Assembly: GCA_036268375.1 (NCBI GenBank)
Contig: DATAUH010000508.1
Coordinates: 1-33,647 of the forward strand
Direction: 5' to 3'
DNA from: PALSA-243 sp036268375
GTDB lineage: Bacteria > Acidobacteriota > Terriglobia > Bryobacterales > Bryobacteraceae
DNA length: 33,647 bases
The notes under the pieces are model-generated. The model searched no databases. It was not told the DNA's origin and worked only from the letters and a program-made list of their open reading frames with translations. The position numbers and the translations under genes are program-made. Of this stretch, positions 8,003 to 15,027 are shown piece by piece. Within the stretch, counting starts at the first letter, position 1; every line of letters begins with the position of its first letter.

Positions 8003-8970
8003 GAGCGTCCATGCGCCTCTTTGCGATACAACATCACAAAACCGAGCGCCAGAATCCCAAATGCCAAAGGCAGAATCAGCTTGGTCTGGGTGTAAATGCG
8101 TGGCAAAATCGGCGTGATCTGAGGGCCGGAGTCCTGCTCCTGCTGCGGCTGGGTCTCGCCCGGCGGCGCGATCTCCGCGCCAGTCAATTGAATATTGTAG
8201 GAGTTGCGGTCTAACGCGAAGATATGCGCCTGCGTGCGCGGCTCTACGCCCATATCCCGTACATTTTCGGCCTTGAGAGTAACTCCGCTCGGAACGATCA
8301 GATAAGTGTTCTCGTCCTGAGTTACTACCTTGCCCTCATACTGGTCGCCTGTCTTATAAGGAAACGCGTAAGTCAGGTCGAAACGCGTCTCGCCGGGCTT
8401 CACCGGAAAGTCCGCCTTATAAACGTTCGGCTGCCCGGCCTTCGAAGTCGCCGCCGCAATCGGCATGCCGCCTGGAGCCGTCCCATTCACCTGTAATTTC
8501 GAAGCGCCCGGCGGCAGATAAAACTTCAACGTGCCGTTCGCAGGGTCCGCCCACGTCGTCTTGCCTTCGTTCGCATAAATGAAGGTCTCGTTCACGGACA
8601 TTTCACTGCCCGCCGGCTCAAACAAAATCATGTGCTTCGAGACTTTGGCGTTGCCTGCGTTCTTCGACGACTCGTACACATCCAGCGTCAAGTTCGTTCC
8701 TGGCGTTCCCGGCGGCAGCATGCGACTATACGTCACGCTGTTGTAGGCCGCGCGAATCAGCGTCGGGCCCTGCAGTGGCTCGGCGAAGGAGAATTTCCCG
8801 TCCGGTCCGGTTCTGGTCTCGCCCGCCGGCTGCAGACCGCCATCGCCGCCCATACGGGTCAACGTCACGGTTGCATTCGGCTGGGGCTGCCCGGTGGTCT
8901 GGTTGACCACGACGCCATTTACCTGCGCCGCCGCTTGGAATGCACAGAGAGCCAGCAGCAACTTACGCAT
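7999..8970 (-). CDS. Secreted carboxypeptidase-regulatory-like membrane protein
   Basis: A 323-residue protein embedded in the ccm operon. It has a short signal peptide (MRKLLLALCAFQAAAQ) and then an Ig-like carboxypeptidase regulatory domain at about residues 17-95 (VNGVVVNQTTGQPQPNATVTL ... GPDGKFSF). A beta-rich middle part includes PPGASKLQVNG and FPVKPGETRFDLTYAFPY, followed by a Gln/Glu-rich linker and one C-terminal membrane helix (LILPLAFGILALGFVMLY) with a basic tail. It should therefore sit in the inner membrane with its bulk in the periplasm. I do not recognise a specific function, and it is not a classical Ccm protein. It overlaps the upstream zinc-ribbon gene by 8 bases and the downstream ccmA gene by 4, so it is cotranscribed and probably coupled. 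A role in cytochrome maturation is inference from position only. Confidence 0.85.
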   Translation of the reverse strand: MRKLLLALCAFQAAAQVNGVVVNQTTGQPQPNATVTLTRMGGDGGLQPAGETRTGPDGKFSFAEPLQGPTLIRAAYNSVTYSRMLPPGTPGTNLTLDVYESSKNAGNAKVSKHMILFEPAGSEMSVNETFIYANEGKTTWADPANGTLKFYLPPGASKLQVNGTAPGGMPIAAATSKAGQPNVYKADFPVKPGETRFDLTYAFPYKTGDQYEGKVVTQDENTYLIVPSGVTLKAENVRDMGVEPRTQAHIFALDRNSYNIQLTGAEIAPPGETQPQQEQDSGPQITPILPRIYTQTKLILPLAFGILALGFVMLYRKEAHGRS

Positions 8971-9409
8971 TCGTCATCGCCTTTCCGCATTCCCCGCAAA
9001 ACTTCAGGTCGCGCTCAAACTTAGCCCCGCAATGCGGGCATTCACGCGCAGTCTGCTTAACCTGCTCCGCCGCCGACGGCGCCGCTATCGGGGCGGGGCC
9101 TTTTGTTTCAAGCAAAGGCGCGCCCTTTGTCTCCGACCCCCCGATGCCTTTCAGCTTATCCATTTCCGCCAGAACCGCCGCCAGCTCTTTTTGTAAGTCG
9201 ATCTTAGTGCTCTGGTAATCCTGGTCCGAAAGCTTACCTACTCTATATTCAAACTGTAAGTCGCGCAGGTTTTCGTAAATCGCCGCTTTGCGTTCTTCCA
9301 ACCGCGCCGTCGGCGATGGCTTCTCCACCGGAGGAATATCCTGAGGCCGAACCCTCAGGACAAAAATGATAGCCGCGATCGCGAGCAGCGATGTGATCGA
9401 AATCGTCAC
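8963..9409 (-). CDS. CcmI-like membrane protein with zinc ribbon
   Basis: About 148 residues from a GTG at 9409. TTG codons at 9421 and 9442 would give longer forms. An AAGGA lies 11 bases before the 9421 TTG, so the start remains open. One N-terminal membrane helix (SITSLLAIAAIIFVLRV) is followed by an acidic/basic helical segment (about ARLEERKAAIYENLRDLQFEY ... KIDLQKEL) resembling the first part of CcmI. A Pro/Ala linker comes next, then a C-terminal zinc ribbon with C-x2-C-x10-C-x2-C (CPHCG ... FCGEC). It lies between ccmH and the carboxypeptidase-like gene, where ccmI-type genes often occur. CcmI normally carries TPR repeats for apocytochrome binding, which are absent here, so the assignment is tentative. 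The ribbon should face the cytoplasm or periplasm depending on topology, which I cannot decide. Confidence 0.8.
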   Translation of the reverse strand: MTISITSLLAIAAIIFVLRVRPQDIPPVEKPSPTARLEERKAAIYENLRDLQFEYRVGKLSDQDYQSTKIDLQKELAAVLAEMDKLKGIGGSETKGAPLLETKGPAPIAAPSAAEQVKQTARECPHCGAKFERDLKFCGECGKAMTNA

Positions 9410-9413
9410 CAGG

Positions 9414-9890
9414 TCACTCAAGGCTGGCGAGATCCTTCTCAATCTGATCCTTGTATTTCGCTAACGCCGGGTCGTCCAGTTCCATCGGCCCCATCTCGGC
9501 AAGCGGAGCCGGTTTTCGATACCGTTTGATGAACCACCAGATCAGAGCCAATCCGAAACCGACCGCCACATACGGAATCAACATTCCCACATAGCTCGGC
9601 GGCGCAAGATAGATCCCCGCCCCATATTCGCGAATGAAGGCATCGATTATCTGCGGGTCGCTCATCCCGATCGCCTGCATCTTGGCGATCTTCTCCTTGC
9701 CAGGCTTGGAGAATTCGCACTCCAGCATGCTGCAGCTTGCGACGGTATCCTTGCAACCGCATTGGCAGGCGAGTCTCGCGCCCACGCGGCGAGTATCCAC
9801 GCTCGGCTTCTCGGCCGCCGTTTGCGCCCAGGTGATCGCGCTCGCGAACGCCAGCAGCGTGATCCACCAACTAGTTTTGAACCGGCGCAT
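9414..9890 (-). CDS. ccmH: Cytochrome c biogenesis protein CcmH, variant motif
   Basis: A 158-residue member of the CcmH/CycL/NrfF family. It has a signal peptide (ITLLAFASAITWAQT), a periplasmic three-helix domain and a C-terminal membrane anchor (LIPYVAVGFGLALIWWFI). The family role is to reduce or hold the apocytochrome heme-binding cysteines before CcmF ligates heme. The usual L-R-C-x2-C redox site is replaced here by LACQCGC, followed by two further cysteines (ASCSMLEC), so there are five Cys and no C-x2-C pair at the usual place. The rest of the domain fits well (AKMQAIGMSDPQIIDAFIREYG, the family's IRDLV-VRYGEFVL-like region). The gene overlaps the ccmF stop by 20 bases. Confidence 0.9.
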   Translation of the reverse strand: MRRFKTSWWITLLAFASAITWAQTAAEKPSVDTRRVGARLACQCGCKDTVASCSMLECEFSKPGKEKIAKMQAIGMSDPQIIDAFIREYGAGIYLAPPSYVGMLIPYVAVGFGLALIWWFIKRYRKPAPLAEMGPMELDDPALAKYKDQIEKDLASLE

Positions 9891-11883
9891 GTTTTCTGGC
9901 TACCCCAATTACTTCAGTTCTTGCGTACTGCATCTTGACTTTGCTGGGCGTCAGACAGATCAGCGTGCCGGCCACCAGCACCAGTCCGCCGATCCAAATC
10001 CAATCCACCAGCGGAAAGACGTAAGCCTGAATCACGGCGCGTTGATTGTCATCCGACATGCCGCCGAAATTGATATACAGATCTTCGTTCGGCCGCTGGC
10101 GCAAGCCCACTTCGCTCGTGCCCTCGCGGCTGGCCTTATAGAAGCGTTTTTCCGGCTCCAGGGTCGTGATCTGCTCGCCGCCCTTGTACACTGCAAGCGA
10201 CGCCCGATGCCAGGCGTAGTTGTCGTTCTCGCCCTGCGTCATATTGACCATCTTCAGGTCATAACTGCCCACCCGCATCGTGCCGCCCGGCGCCAGTTCC
10301 TTCACATCGCTCTGATTGAACGCATGGCCCGTGAATCCGATGAACATCAGCACGATTCCCATGTGCACCAGATACCCGCCGTAGCGCCGCGTGTTGCGAT
10401 GCGTCAACTCCACCGCCGCGCGCAGCAAATTCTGCCCGGTCTTGCCCGCAATCGCCCTCGACCCTTTGTAGAATTCGCCCAGCACCGTCAGCGCCACAAA
10501 CAGACACAGCCCGAAGGAAGCCAGCGCATAGTAACTCCGCACTCCCGCCGCGAACAACGCGAGCGCGAGCGCCAAGCCCGCCAGTCCCGGCATCTGGAAA
10601 TTGCGCCGCAGGCTTTCGAGCGACGTGCGCCGCCACGCAAACAGCGGCCCCACGCCCGTCAGGAACAGCAGAAACAGCCCGATCGGCACCATCAGCCGGT
10701 TGTACCAATCGAAATCGAGCGAAATCTTGTTGTTGGTAAAGTACTCGGAAATCTTCGGAAACAGCGTGCCCCAAAGCACCGCAAAGCAGCTCGCCAGCAG
10801 GATTAAGTTGTTAAACAGAAAGCTCGATTCGCGCGACACCACGCTCTCGAGCTGCGATTCGCTCTTCAGATAATCCAGCCGGTCCAAAATCAGCCAAACC
10901 ACCGCGACAATCGCCACCGCCAGGAACGAAACGAAATATTTTCCGATCTCCGAACGCGCAAACGCGTGCACGGAGTCGACCAGGCCGCCGCGTGTAATCG
11001 ACGTGCCGAAGATACAAAGCAGGAACGTCGACGAAATCAGCACGATGTTCCAAACCTTCATCATGCCTTTCTTTTCCTGCATCATCACCGAGTGCAAAAA
11101 CGCCGTGCCGCTCAACCACGGCAGGAATGAAGCGTTCTCCACCGGATCCCAGGCCCAATAACCGCCCCAGCCAAGCACGTGATACGCCCATGCCGCGCCC
11201 AGCATGATGCCCACGCTCTGGAACAGCCACGTAACCAGCGTCCAGCGGCGAGTGGTGTGAATCCAGCCCTCGCTCGGCTGCTTCGTCAGCACCGAAGCGA
11301 ACGCAAAGGCGAACGGCACCGTGAAGCCGACGTACCCCAAGTAAAGCATCGGCGGATGAATCGCCATTGCCGGATACTGCAGCAGCGGGCTCAACCCATT
11401 GCCGTCCGGAACCGTCGTGATCAACTTATCCACGGCGAGCATCTTGAACGCGTTCGCCACAAAGTTGTTCATCAACAGGAAGAACGTCTGCACGGTCGCC
11501 AGCACCGTCACCACATACGGCATCATGTCGCGATGCTTGCCCGATGTCGTGAACACCACAACCGCCGCGTACGTCGAAAGCAGCCAACTCCAGAACAGCA
11601 GCGATCCTTCCTGCCCGCCCCACCAGGCGGCAAACTTGTACAGGAACGGCATCGCGCGGTTCGAATGCTCCGCCACGTACGCATAATGGAAATCGCTGGT
11701 CAGCAGAGCGCGCACCAAAATAGCCGAGGCCAGCGTCATCAGCACCCAAACCGCGTAAACCGCCCGCGACCCGCTGATCACCAGAAAAGGTCTTCGCCGC
11801 GTGCGCCCCACCGCCGACGCCACCGCCGCATAGATCGCCATACAGAACGCCATCAAGATGGCGATCGCGCCAAGATTTTCCAT
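9871..11883 (-). CDS. ccmF: Cytochrome c heme lyase subunit CcmF
   Basis: A 670-residue polytopic membrane protein of normal CcmF length with about fifteen hydrophobic segments. The WWD heme-handling signature is present as WGGYWAWDPVENASFLPW. It is followed by FLHSVMMQEKKG and, upstream, by the AAWWGGQEGSLLFWSWLL segment typical of CcmF. Histidines in the LQYPAMAIHPPMLYLGYV loop fit the family's periplasmic heme ligands. The C-terminal periplasmic part reads YGGYLVHMGIVLMFIGFTG and ends in a final membrane helix. CcmF takes heme from CcmE and attaches it to apocytochrome c. The ATG at 11883 lies 49 bases after ccmE. Confidence 0.96.
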   Translation of the reverse strand: MENLGAIAILMAFCMAIYAAVASAVGRTRRRPFLVISGSRAVYAVWVLMTLASAILVRALLTSDFHYAYVAEHSNRAMPFLYKFAAWWGGQEGSLLFWSWLLSTYAAVVVFTTSGKHRDMMPYVVTVLATVQTFFLLMNNFVANAFKMLAVDKLITTVPDGNGLSPLLQYPAMAIHPPMLYLGYVGFTVPFAFAFASVLTKQPSEGWIHTTRRWTLVTWLFQSVGIMLGAAWAYHVLGWGGYWAWDPVENASFLPWLSGTAFLHSVMMQEKKGMMKVWNIVLISSTFLLCIFGTSITRGGLVDSVHAFARSEIGKYFVSFLAVAIVAVVWLILDRLDYLKSESQLESVVSRESSFLFNNLILLASCFAVLWGTLFPKISEYFTNNKISLDFDWYNRLMVPIGLFLLFLTGVGPLFAWRRTSLESLRRNFQMPGLAGLALALALFAAGVRSYYALASFGLCLFVALTVLGEFYKGSRAIAGKTGQNLLRAAVELTHRNTRRYGGYLVHMGIVLMFIGFTGHAFNQSDVKELAPGGTMRVGSYDLKMVNMTQGENDNYAWHRASLAVYKGGEQITTLEPEKRFYKASREGTSEVGLRQRPNEDLYINFGGMSDDNQRAVIQAYVFPLVDWIWIGGLVLVAGTLICLTPSKVKMQYARTEVIGVARKHAPVQN

Positions 11884-11932
11884 TTGTTACCTTTCGATTC
11901 GTCGACTGCTGGTGGCCGGCCGGAGCCCAATA

Positions 11933-12355
11933 CTAAATCGAGCTCTTGCCGGTGGGCGCCGTTCCCGGCACCTTTGCTTCATATTTAGACGCGCACTTAG
12001 CCTGAATCTGCGCGGCGCGAAATACCCCATCGGGATCGAGCTTGCCATCCGCCAACGCCTGCGCGCCGTCCCGGAACGAATCCGGCAGCGGGTCCGAACC
12101 CGTGTAGGCCACATTCAGCTTCAAATTGTCCTGCTTTAGAACGAAATGAACTTCGTGGCCGGCGCGCTGTATGGAGCCGCTTTCGATGTCCCCGCCCACG
12201 CGCACGCGCTTGCCGAAGCCGTCGTGGCCCATCTTGCCCAGCTCGGCGATCGATTTGTAATAGGTCTGGTTCCCGCTCATGCCGCTGGCCGCAAGCCACA
12301 CCACCGTCGCAACTACGACGGCGGCAAGCGCCACGAATTTGCCGTATTTTTTCAT
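11933..12355 (-). CDS. ccmE: Heme chaperone CcmE, Cys-x3-Tyr type
   Basis: A 140-residue protein from the ATG at 12355; the frame stays open upstream to a TTG at 12391, but that is unlikely. It has one N-terminal membrane helix (FVALAAVVVATVVWLAA) and a periplasmic OB-fold domain with the family landmarks GKRVRVGGDIESGS, VAYTGSDPLPDSFRDG and ALADGKLDPDGVF. In classical CcmE the heme-binding histidine lies in an AKHDENY-like motif. Here the aligned segment is QAKCASKYEA, so Cys121 replaces His and Tyr125 is kept. This C-x3-Y form is known from archaeal and some bacterial System I variants. It is the first gene of the ccm operon. A weak AGCGGA just before the ATG is the only ribosome site seen. 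Confidence 0.93.
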   Translation of the reverse strand: MKKYGKFVALAAVVVATVVWLAASGMSGNQTYYKSIAELGKMGHDGFGKRVRVGGDIESGSIQRAGHEVHFVLKQDNLKLNVAYTGSDPLPDSFRDGAQALADGKLDPDGVFRAAQIQAKCASKYEAKVPGTAPTGKSSI

Positions 12356-12435
12356 ATCCGCTCTATTTTGTAGTATAACGCTCGATCCCAACCGGGTATG
12401 CGTAGTAGACGCGATAGCTGCCGGATTTCTTCCCG

Positions 12436-14142
12436 CTATTCGAGTGCGTGCTGCTGGTAATACGCCATCCAGCCCTGCGCCCGCGTCTTGTCGCCCAGTT
12501 GCTGATAAAGTTCAGCCAAACCGCGCGCGCACTTGCCGTGATACGGGTCATGCGCGATGTAGTTCTGGCACTCGGCCTCCAACGCATTGATCGCGTAACT
12601 GTTGTCTAGCGGCGTGATGCCCGGCGGCACATCCTTCATAAAGATGGTCGCGGTGTTGTCCCAATACACCAGATGCCATTCCACCGGCCGCGAAAGCCCG
12701 AGTACGGCCACCAGACGGAACGGCTCCCCGCCCGTATACTCGAACCCGTCCAGCACCAGCGTGTTGATGTGGTATTGATCCAGAAGCTTTCTAGGATCGC
12801 TTCCCGAAACGTTGTAAACAATCTTCGTAAAATCGTCGAACACGTTGTCGCTCAGCGCCCGTCCGTCGATGAATACCTTCTCCTGCGGCCAAAGCCGCCA
12901 CATCAGGAACCCGCCGTCCACATAGGAGTTCAGCATCGGCGACGTAACGTGGTGATCCACCAAAAATTTCGCCGCGCCCCACGGATACTTCCACTGCGCA
13001 GCGCGAAACTGCAGCCCGGACCCCTGCGCCACAGCAGTTCCCACGCCTAAGAGCAACAACCCTCCCGCGGCGAACTGCCCGATCGGCGGCAACACTCGCT
13101 TCCATGGAAAATATGTTGCGATCAGAAACGGCGCCACGATGGCAAAGATCATCACATTCCGCACCGCGTAAATCGCAGCGGCGCTCAGGCCAAGAAAGAA
13201 CAGCCAATCGGTAAAGCGCACCACTCGCGAACGCATCAGCATGACGACCGCGCCGCCCCACAGAAGCACTGTGAATGGCTCCAATTGCCAGAACGCGGTG
13301 TGCTGCCACTCCCAGAGGCGTACCTGCAACCTGCTTTGCCGATACAACATCGTCATTCGCAGCGGGTCCAGGAAATTAGGATTCAGCGTGGAGACTGCCG
13401 CCGACACCGCCGACACCAGAAAGAGCTTTCGATCCTCCGTAGTCAGCCGTGAGCCGCGAAACAAAATCGGCTCCGCACAATAGACGCCCAGAACCGCCCA
13501 GCCCAAAATAAAGCCGCCGTGGAGATTCGCCCAGACCAGAAACAGCGGTGGAAGCACCCACATCCACCGCCGATATTCCAGGATCAAAAATGTCACGCCA
13601 ACAAATAAGAACGTAAAAAGGAATGGCCGGTCGGAAACATACCGCACCGCCACCGATGCCGTAGCCACCGCCGCGGCGATACTCCAATAGAAACTTTGCG
13701 TGCGGTGGTACGCCACCAGGCCCGTGCACGCGCAAACTCCCATCAACAGCAGTGCTCGCAGCAGAATCAGTCCCGTAAAACCACCTGCCGCGTACGTCAG
13801 GTAAAAAATCACTTCCGAAAGCCACTCGTGCGTCAGGTTAAAGTGCCGCACCGTGGGCTCGTCGGGGTAAGCCGCGCCCGCTCCTGCCGTTGTGAAAGCA
13901 AACGGATCCGGTACGGGCAGATGATGAGTTTGCGTGATGTACTGGCCGCTCTTCAGCAGCCACCACGTATCGCTGTCGGCAACCTCTGGTGAAAACCAGA
14001 TAAACATCAACGCAACAGCCAACAGCAGAACAGCGGGCTTGAACCACTCCGGAACCACCAGCGGCGGCGCAGCCGGAACCGGAGCAACCTGCGCGGCTGC
14101 GGGAGCGGCTTTCGCCGTGCGATTCGCGGAACGCTGGGCCAT
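12436..14142 (-). CDS. Large polytopic membrane protein with soluble tail
   Basis: A 568-residue protein. It has an Ala/Pro-rich cytoplasmic N-terminus (about residues 1-32), about ten membrane helices, and a C-terminal soluble part of about 190 residues. The first extracytoplasmic loop carries ADSDTWWLLKSGQ, an Asp-x-Asp arrangement as in GT-C sugar transferases, and NLTHEWLSEVIFY follows. The tail contains YVDGGFLMWRLWPQEKVFIDGR and ends in a TPR-like helical pair (CARGLAELYQQLGDKTRAQGW). I recognise the general type (a PMT/GT39-like hypothetical membrane protein) but no specific function. It lies 80 bases upstream of ccmE on the same strand and could be read into the ccm operon. No terminator is visible between them. 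Confidence 0.85.
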   Translation of the reverse strand: MAQRSANRTAKAAPAAAQVAPVPAAPPLVVPEWFKPAVLLLAVALMFIWFSPEVADSDTWWLLKSGQYITQTHHLPVPDPFAFTTAGAGAAYPDEPTVRHFNLTHEWLSEVIFYLTYAAGGFTGLILLRALLLMGVCACTGLVAYHRTQSFYWSIAAAVATASVAVRYVSDRPFLFTFLFVGVTFLILEYRRWMWVLPPLFLVWANLHGGFILGWAVLGVYCAEPILFRGSRLTTEDRKLFLVSAVSAAVSTLNPNFLDPLRMTMLYRQSRLQVRLWEWQHTAFWQLEPFTVLLWGGAVVMLMRSRVVRFTDWLFFLGLSAAAIYAVRNVMIFAIVAPFLIATYFPWKRVLPPIGQFAAGGLLLLGVGTAVAQGSGLQFRAAQWKYPWGAAKFLVDHHVTSPMLNSYVDGGFLMWRLWPQEKVFIDGRALSDNVFDDFTKIVYNVSGSDPRKLLDQYHINTLVLDGFEYTGGEPFRLVAVLGLSRPVEWHLVYWDNTATIFMKDVPPGITPLDNSYAINALEAECQNYIAHDPYHGKCARGLAELYQQLGDKTRAQGWMAYYQQHALE

Positions 14143-14190
14143 AGGAAATTAGATTTTAACAGCGGCCCGTTCGGCTATGTCCTTACGCGC

Positions 14191-14880
14191 CTAGCCGGTC
14201 TTCCGCATCGAATACTTCGTCAGCAGGTCCAGCAATCCGCGCGCAGCATTCGGCGGCGGCGCCCCACTATTCAGAATCTCCTTGTTGCTCCAGCGCTTCC
14301 CGTACATCGCTTCGTTTTGATCCATGTCGCTACGCAGGCTGGCGCCATCCAGGGATGCGCCAATGAACGCTCCGCGCGAGCGCGACCACGAAAGAATCTC
14401 CGCGGTCATGGTTGCGTCCGTCTGCGCCGTCGCATTTCGGCCCACTGGGCCCGCCGCCGCCGTCGCATCCGCGCCAATCGTAAACTTGTTCTCCGTCATA
14501 CGCCGCATTCCGCGCTCGTTCATCACCAGCAAAATCACATCCGACGACGACACGCCGATCTGAAGTCCAAAGCTTCCACCTTCTATCGCGACCGCAGCCG
14601 GCGGTCCCCACCCAAGCCCGTCTGCGCCACGGCACACCGCAAATCCGCGTCCATATTTCGCGCCCACCAAAAAGGCGCCTTTCTTCAATCCCGGAACCAA
14701 GACAATGCAGGACGCTTTGTTTAACAGGTCCTGCGGGATCGATTTATCCGGCGCCGACATCACTTCCGAAAGCAGCGCTCGGGAATCTTCCAATCGATCC
14801 GCAAACTTCGATTCATCGTCCGCGACTGCTAAGGGCGCGAGTAAAGCAGCGGCGGCTAAAGGGAACAAAAACATTCGCAT
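14191..14880 (-). CDS. Secreted SYLF-domain (Ysc84-like) protein
   Basis: A 229-residue protein with an N-terminal signal peptide (FLFPLAAAALLAPLAVA). It is filled by a SYLF/Ysc84 domain, which in other organisms binds phospholipids. Typical stretches are IPQDLLNKASCIVLVPGLKK, FLVGAKYGRGFAVCR, the glycine-rich EGGSFGLQIGVSSSDVILLV, and GPVGRNATAQTDA. The end reads ILSWSRSRGAFIGASLDGASLR. A periplasmic or outer-membrane-associated location is expected. The gene is divergent from the MscS-type channel gene and 48 bases downstream in transcription sense from nothing recognisable, so it appears to be transcribed alone or into the gene at 14142. Confidence 0.92.
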   Translation of the reverse strand: MRMFLFPLAAAALLAPLAVADDESKFADRLEDSRALLSEVMSAPDKSIPQDLLNKASCIVLVPGLKKGAFLVGAKYGRGFAVCRGADGLGWGPPAAVAIEGGSFGLQIGVSSSDVILLVMNERGMRRMTENKFTIGADATAAAGPVGRNATAQTDATMTAEILSWSRSRGAFIGASLDGASLRSDMDQNEAMYGKRWSNKEILNSGAPPPNAARGLLDLLTKYSMRKTG

Positions 14881-14969
14881 CTAGCTATACTAACAACCAC
14901 TCTGTTAACACCTATTTATGCAGCGCCGCGCCGGAAGTGCTCCATCGCACCACAAGACCCCTCGCGAAA

Positions 14970-14998
14970 TTGACACGCCCGCCGGTATTCCACACCAT
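14970..14998 (+). promoter_or_regulatory. Candidate promoter for the MscS-type gene
   Basis: The 147 bases between the divergent SYLF and channel genes contain an exact TTGACA at 14970-14975. Seventeen bases later a weak -10 hexamer, CACCAT at 14993-14998, matches the consensus at three of six positions. The pair lies 30 bases before the chosen ATG. The evidence is only the -35 match and spacing, so this is tentative. Confidence 0.3.
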
Positions 14999-15027
14999 GA
15001 AACTTGGGCCGCGATGCGCCCAGACGC

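Noticed and set aside
9634..10806. Long plus-strand open frame of about 390 codons opposite ccmH and ccmF
   Set aside because: It is antisense to clearly recognisable ccm genes; its protein is rich in Arg, His and Gln without any domain, as expected from the complement of a high-GC gene.
12372..12377. TATACT on the minus strand before ccmE as a -10 box
   Set aside because: No fitting -35 hexamer lies 16-18 bases upstream, and transcription would begin only about ten bases before the ATG, so support is too weak.
12363..12435. Tyr-rich open reading stretch past the stop of the membrane protein at 12436, considered as a frameshifted C-terminus
   Set aside because: The annotated protein ends in a plausible TPR-like helix, and the other frame shows no homology-like continuation upstream.
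14153..14158. TAAAAT on the minus strand before the gene at 14142 as a -10 box
   Set aside because: The -35 positions match the consensus poorly at all reasonable spacings.
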